Source of the DNA: Arenibacter aquaticus
GTDB lineage: Bacteria > Bacteroidota > Bacteroidia > Flavobacteriales > Flavobacteriaceae
Assembly: GCF_003957295.1 (NCBI RefSeq)
Contig: NZ_RQPJ01000014.1
Span: forward strand, 70,060 to 134,059
Direction: 5' to 3'
DNA length: 64,000 nucleotides
The notes under the pieces are model-generated. The model worked only from the letters and a program-made list of their open reading frames with translations. It was not told the origin of the DNA and searched no databases. Position numbers and translations under genes: made by a program. Shown one piece after another: positions 61,056 to 64,000 of this stretch (the stretch's first letter is position 1; each line of letters starts with the position of its first letter).

Positions 61056-62433
61056 TATTACTTCAGCAGATTCTATAATTAAGTTTGCTAAAAAATTAAA
61101 AGGACAAACTTTAAGACTAGCTTGTGGAGAAGAAATAGAAAAACATGGTTATAAAGGAAAAGGAAATTTTGGTCAAATATTAGAAAAGTTCTATTTCGGC
61201 TATGAGCCTAATTCAGATTCCGAGCCTGACTTTAAAGAGGCCGGGATTGAATTAAAATCAACTCCGTTAAAAACGTTAAAAAACGGAGAATATCGCTCAA
61301 AAGAAAGGCTCGTTTTAAATATTATCAACTATTTAGAAGTTCATCAAGAAGACTTTGAAAATAGTTCATTTTGGAAAAAAAATGCTCATTTACTCTTAGT
61401 GTTTTATCTACACGATAAAGATATAGAGATACTTGACTATTTAATAAAATTGGTTGACGCATGGCAATATCCAAGTGAAGATTTAAAAATCATTAAGCAC
61501 GATTGGGAAAGCATAAACCAAAAAATAAAAGACGGAAAAGCCCACGAATTATCAGAAGGAGACACTTTTTATCTTGGCGCTTGTACTAAAGGATCTACAG
61601 CTTTAAAATCATATCGTAATCAACCATTTAATAAAGCAAAAGCAAAGCAAAGAGCATATTCTTTAAAGCAGGGCTATGTTAATCATATAATTGCAAATAT
61701 AGCTCAAGAAGAAACTGCTGTTTATGGAAAAATAATTGAGCGACCTGAAATTTTAGAACAAGTTCGTACCATTGAAGAAATAGTAATTCTGAAATTTCAT
61801 CCATTTTATGGAAAATCCGCAGAACAAATCGAACAAGAATTAGGTTTACAACTAAATCAAAATGCTAAAAGTTATTTTGCCAACCTAACAAATGCAATTC
61901 TTGGACTTGAACTAGGTCAAAAAATTGAAGAGTTTGAAAAAGCAGATATTCAAGTAAAAACAATTCGACTTAAAGAAAATAATATACCAAAAGAAGACAT
62001 TTCATTTCCAACATTTGAATATCGAGAACTCATTGAAACAGATTGGGAAGATTCGGATTTTAAAAACATTTTAGAAAGCAAATTTTTCTTTGTATTTTAT
62101 CAATTTGAGGGTAAGAATTTGATTTTACGAAAAGTGAAGTTTTGGAATATGCCTTATTCAGATATTATTGAAGCAAAGAATGTTTGGGTAGAAATTGTAA
62201 AAACAGTTTCAAATGGAAAAATCGTAAAAGAAGTTACTAAAAAAGGTGTAAGAAAAACATATTTCCCAAAGAAAACCGAAAATAGAGTAAGTCACGTTAG
62301 ACCGCACGCAAAAAATGCAGCAGATACTCATGAATTACCCATTGCTGATAAATTGACTGGATTAACTGAATACACAAAACATTGTTTTTGGTTAAACGCA
62401 AGTTATGTGAAAGACGAAATATATTTGAAATAG
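61042..62433 (+). CDS. Sau3AI-family type II restriction endonuclease (MutH-like)
   Basis: A 463-residue protein close in length to Sau3AI (489). The N-terminal half is a MutH-like nuclease: GKGNFGQILEKFYFGYEP with the first Glu, then PDFKEAGIELKSTPL giving Asp63, Glu70 and Lys72, the D-x6-E-x-K motif. The C-terminal half (residues about 240-463) is an allosteric or second recognition domain as in Sau3AI. These enzymes cut GATC. It overlaps the methyltransferase gene by 14 bp and is the last gene of the operon. The specificity is inferred from family. Confidence 0.9.
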   Translation: MNMFDITSADSIIKFAKKLKGQTLRLACGEEIEKHGYKGKGNFGQILEKFYFGYEPNSDSEPDFKEAGIELKSTPLKTLKNGEYRSKERLVLNIINYLEVHQEDFENSSFWKKNAHLLLVFYLHDKDIEILDYLIKLVDAWQYPSEDLKIIKHDWESINQKIKDGKAHELSEGDTFYLGACTKGSTALKSYRNQPFNKAKAKQRAYSLKQGYVNHIIANIAQEETAVYGKIIERPEILEQVRTIEEIVILKFHPFYGKSAEQIEQELGLQLNQNAKSYFANLTNAILGLELGQKIEEFEKADIQVKTIRLKENNIPKEDISFPTFEYRELIETDWEDSDFKNILESKFFFVFYQFEGKNLILRKVKFWNMPYSDIIEAKNVWVEIVKTVSNGKIVKEVTKKGVRKTYFPKKTENRVSHVRPHAKNAADTHELPIADKLTGLTEYTKHCFWLNASYVKDEIYLK

Positions 62434-62939
62434 CAAAGCGAAATGCCATACACATTTGCAATTCGCACCAGCCGACACACAAGCCAAAAATTGCAAAAGA
62501 GTATGTCTTTGCCAACGCTGATAAAAACGAGTTGAATGAAAAAAAGCCAGCGTACAACATTGTATCCTATGAAAAGCACTTGTCCAGTTCTCTAAACCTA
62601 ATATTTTATTCTTTAACTATATCCCTCTCCCCCGAGACCACCTATCCTATCACCTAGGCATCTTGCTCTTGCCACAACTATAACTACTCCACACAGTAGC
62701 TATGGAAGGCTGGGCCTTTGTGTTCTGTGCTGATGTTGGTATTATGCCCGTTTTTTTTGAATGCCCTACCCCCCTAAACCCACAGCATGGACACTTTTAC
62801 GAAGTACGCAAGGATTGCCTACAACTACCCTTCTTTTCTTTCACAAAAGCATTAACTCGTACTCTAGGGCAAACATCAAACTGCCGTCCCAAATACAACC
62901 TTGCTGGAAAAAATCAATAAATAATTTGCGAAACCGATT
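62434..62939. other. Non-coding right flank of the restriction island
   Basis: 506 bp without a convincing gene. It starts with a hairpin (62455-62497) and repeat-like sequence (GCCAGCGTACAAC ... CCTATGAAAAGCAC) of a dispersed type, then changes to G+C-richer, low-information sequence. This change may mark the island's right end. Confidence 0.5.
62455..62497 (+). terminator. Hairpin downstream of the endonuclease gene
   Basis: TTTGCAATT (62455-62463) and AATTGCAAA (62489-62497) form a perfect 9-bp inverted repeat with a 25-nt loop, 21 bp after the endonuclease stop. No T-run follows, so it may be a repeat-element end rather than a true terminator. Confidence 0.45.
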
Positions 62940-62961
62940 GGTTGCACTTATATTTGCAACC
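62925..62961 (+). promoter_or_regulatory. arsR-type promoter with overlapping operator dyad
   Basis: A -33 TTTG (62925-62928) and -7 TATATTTG (62949-62956) are 20 bp apart. GGTTGCA (62940-62946) and TGCAACC (62955-62961) are perfect 7-bp arms overlapping the -7 box, placing an autorepressor directly on the promoter. Confidence 0.7.
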
Positions 62962-62991
62962 GAATGATTGCGCAATTTGATTTCAGTTTTT

Positions 62992-63318
62992 ATGAAAAGA
63001 GATGTTTTTCAGGCCATTGCAGACCCAACAAGACGGGCTATTTTATTGCTAATCGCTACACAGGCCCTAACTCCCAACACGCTGGCCGAAGAATTTGATA
63101 TTAGCAGACAAGCCGTCTCAAAACATATTAAAATCCTTAACGAGTGCGAATTGTTGGAACAGCAAAAAGTGGGTAGGGAAATATTCTATCAATTAAAAAT
63201 TGATAAAATGAAAGAAATAGACCAATGGCTGGAACAGTTTAGGCAACTATGGGAGGACCGTTTCAACCAGCTGGATGAACTTTTAATAACCATAAAAAAC
63301 AAGCAACATGGAAAGTAA
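62992..63318 (+). CDS. ArsR/HTH_20-type transcriptional regulator
   Basis: About 108 residues from the ATG at 62992 (an in-frame TTG at 62968 lies too close to the promoter). A winged-helix core is seen in [44 protein letters not shown], followed by the wing and a C-terminal helix. No metal-binding Cys pair is present, so it is of the non-metal ArsR type that pairs with SRPBCC proteins. Its stop overlaps the start of the next gene by 11 bp. Confidence 0.92.
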   Translation: MKRDVFQAIADPTRRAILLLIATQALTPNTLAEEFDISRQAVSKHIKILNECELLEQQKVGREIFYQLKIDKMKEIDQWLEQFRQLWEDRFNQLDELLITIKNKQHGK

Positions 63319-63811
63319 GACAAAGACCAACTTTATAGTTGATAAGAAAAAGAACACCCTGACCATTAAAAGAAATTTTAATGCCAAGCGCCAATTGGTT
63401 TGGGACTGTTACACCAAGAGTGAATTTCTTGAAAAATGGTTTGCACCAAAACCACTGACCGCCAAAACCAAGGAAATGGATTTTAAAGTAGGTGGACATT
63501 GGTTATACGCAATGATAGAACCTAATGGCACCGAACATTGGGGACGAACCGATTTTACTGAAATACAACCAATAGACTATTACAAATCCTTGGACGGATT
63601 TTGTGATGAGAACGGTAAACTAAACCCAGATATGCCCAGGGCCAAATGGCATGTAACATTTAAGGACTTAAACCAACAATCACAGGTAGAGACCGTAGTC
63701 ACCTATAATTCCTTACAAGACTTAGAAACCGTCATTCAAATGGGAATGGAAGCCGGACTCAATTCCACCTTGGAAAGATTGGACGAATTATTGGCTTCAC
63801 TAACTAAATAA
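63308..63811 (+). CDS. SRPBCC (AHSA1/START-like) domain protein
   Basis: A 167-residue ligand-binding helix-grip protein. Typical features are [34 protein letters not shown] at the start, the [11 protein letters not shown] strand and the C-terminal long helix [20 protein letters not shown]. Paired with the ArsR-type regulator by an 11-bp overlap, it is a common two-gene unit in Bacteroidota. The ligand is unknown, and a role in sensing or sequestering a hydrophobic compound is inferred. Confidence 0.92.
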   Translation: MESKTKTNFIVDKKKNTLTIKRNFNAKRQLVWDCYTKSEFLEKWFAPKPLTAKTKEMDFKVGGHWLYAMIEPNGTEHWGRTDFTEIQPIDYYKSLDGFCDENGKLNPDMPRAKWHVTFKDLNQQSQVETVVTYNSLQDLETVIQMGMEAGLNSTLERLDELLASLTK

Positions 63812-63961
63812 TCACCTAAGATGCTCACAAAAACGGGGCACAACAACTGAGACTTGCTGTTTTTGGTACTGTCTGTTCCCGGGCCATAACCATAACTACT
63901 ACCCAACATTAGGAAGCGAGATAAAAAAACAAGACCCTGTGTTGTCATTTCACCAGATGAG

Positions 63962-64000
63962 ATGAACAAATACCTGAAAACGATTGTCCTTGCCCCTATG
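63962..64000 (+). CDS. Start of a further gene, truncated by the window edge
   Basis: An ATG at 63962 opens MNKYLKTIVLAPM and runs to the last base. The charged start and hydrophobic stretch look like a signal peptide or membrane start. Too short to identify. Confidence 0.4.
   Translation, partial: MNKYLKTIVLAPM

Noticed and set aside
62382..62967. Small coding genes right of the endonuclease
   Set aside because: The open frames overlap the endonuclease end or have no coding character, and they run through repeat-like sequence and the arsR promoter.

Overview
The window comes from a chromosome of a marine-type flavobacterium (Bacteroidota, Flavobacteriaceae). Four things support this: promoters of the TTTG / TAnnTTTG type rather than sigma-70 boxes, lipoprotein signals on many exported proteins, flavobacterial small-protein and surface families (a TonB receptor, TamB, DUF4159, a DUF6747-like protein), and the BNR and uronate catabolism genes. 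No rRNA, tRNA, CRISPR array, insertion sequence or prophage was recognised. All product calls come from reading motifs; no database search was possible.

Layout. 0-13 kb is housekeeping: the tail of a RidA protein, a BadF-type sugar kinase, gapA, pfkA and tamB leftward, then tsaD, a TfoX-domain protein, rsmE, a DUF4159 protein, an AI-2E-type permease and a THUMP-like methyltransferase rightward. 13-26 kb is carbohydrate and periplasmic chemistry: a VanX-type dipeptidase, two tandem copies of a GMC oxidoreductase plus gluconate-dehydrogenase-subunit-3 pair, a DUF255 thioredoxin-fold protein, an esterase, and the uronate route kdgK-eda convergent with uxuA. At 26.2 kb lies a nagB-PIG-L fusion.

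28-47.5 kb is the most interesting part, a dense island for N-oxides, low oxygen and copper. A leftward operon encodes a small Cys protein, a TonB receptor carrying the CxxxM motif of copper receptors, and a Met/His-rich lipoprotein. It is divergent from cydAB. An Rrf2 regulator with three cysteines follows, then a rightward set: a tryptophan-2,3-dioxygenase-family haem protein, a cupin, Ric (YtfE/ScdA), a hemerythrin, a small membrane protein, a 2Fe-2S ferredoxin and a group III truncated haemoglobin. Converging on it is a complete leftward clade II nos operon: cytochrome c, fasciclin protein, nosZ, a membrane protein, nosL, a cupin, nosDFY and a haem-copper-oxidase/NnrS-like membrane protein. 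Cis elements suggest the parts are co-regulated: a TGAT-N4-GTCA (Crp/Fnr-type) box occurs at both the nos and cyd promoters, and a GATAAA-N3-GTC element occurs at the nos, rrf2 and dioxygenase promoters. No nitrite or NO reductase of a standard type is in the window.

48-57.6 kb holds a three-gene biotin-dependent acyl-CoA carboxylase with a TesB thioesterase, two tiny membrane proteins, dinB behind three stacked inverted repeats, a tandem intergenic repeat, queE and a secreted BNR_4-type protein. 57.7-62.5 kb is an A+T-rich, probably acquired defence island: an EVE-HNH nuclease followed by a controller-methyltransferase-Sau3AI/MutH-type endonuclease operon. The window ends with an ArsR-SRPBCC pair and the first codons of another gene.
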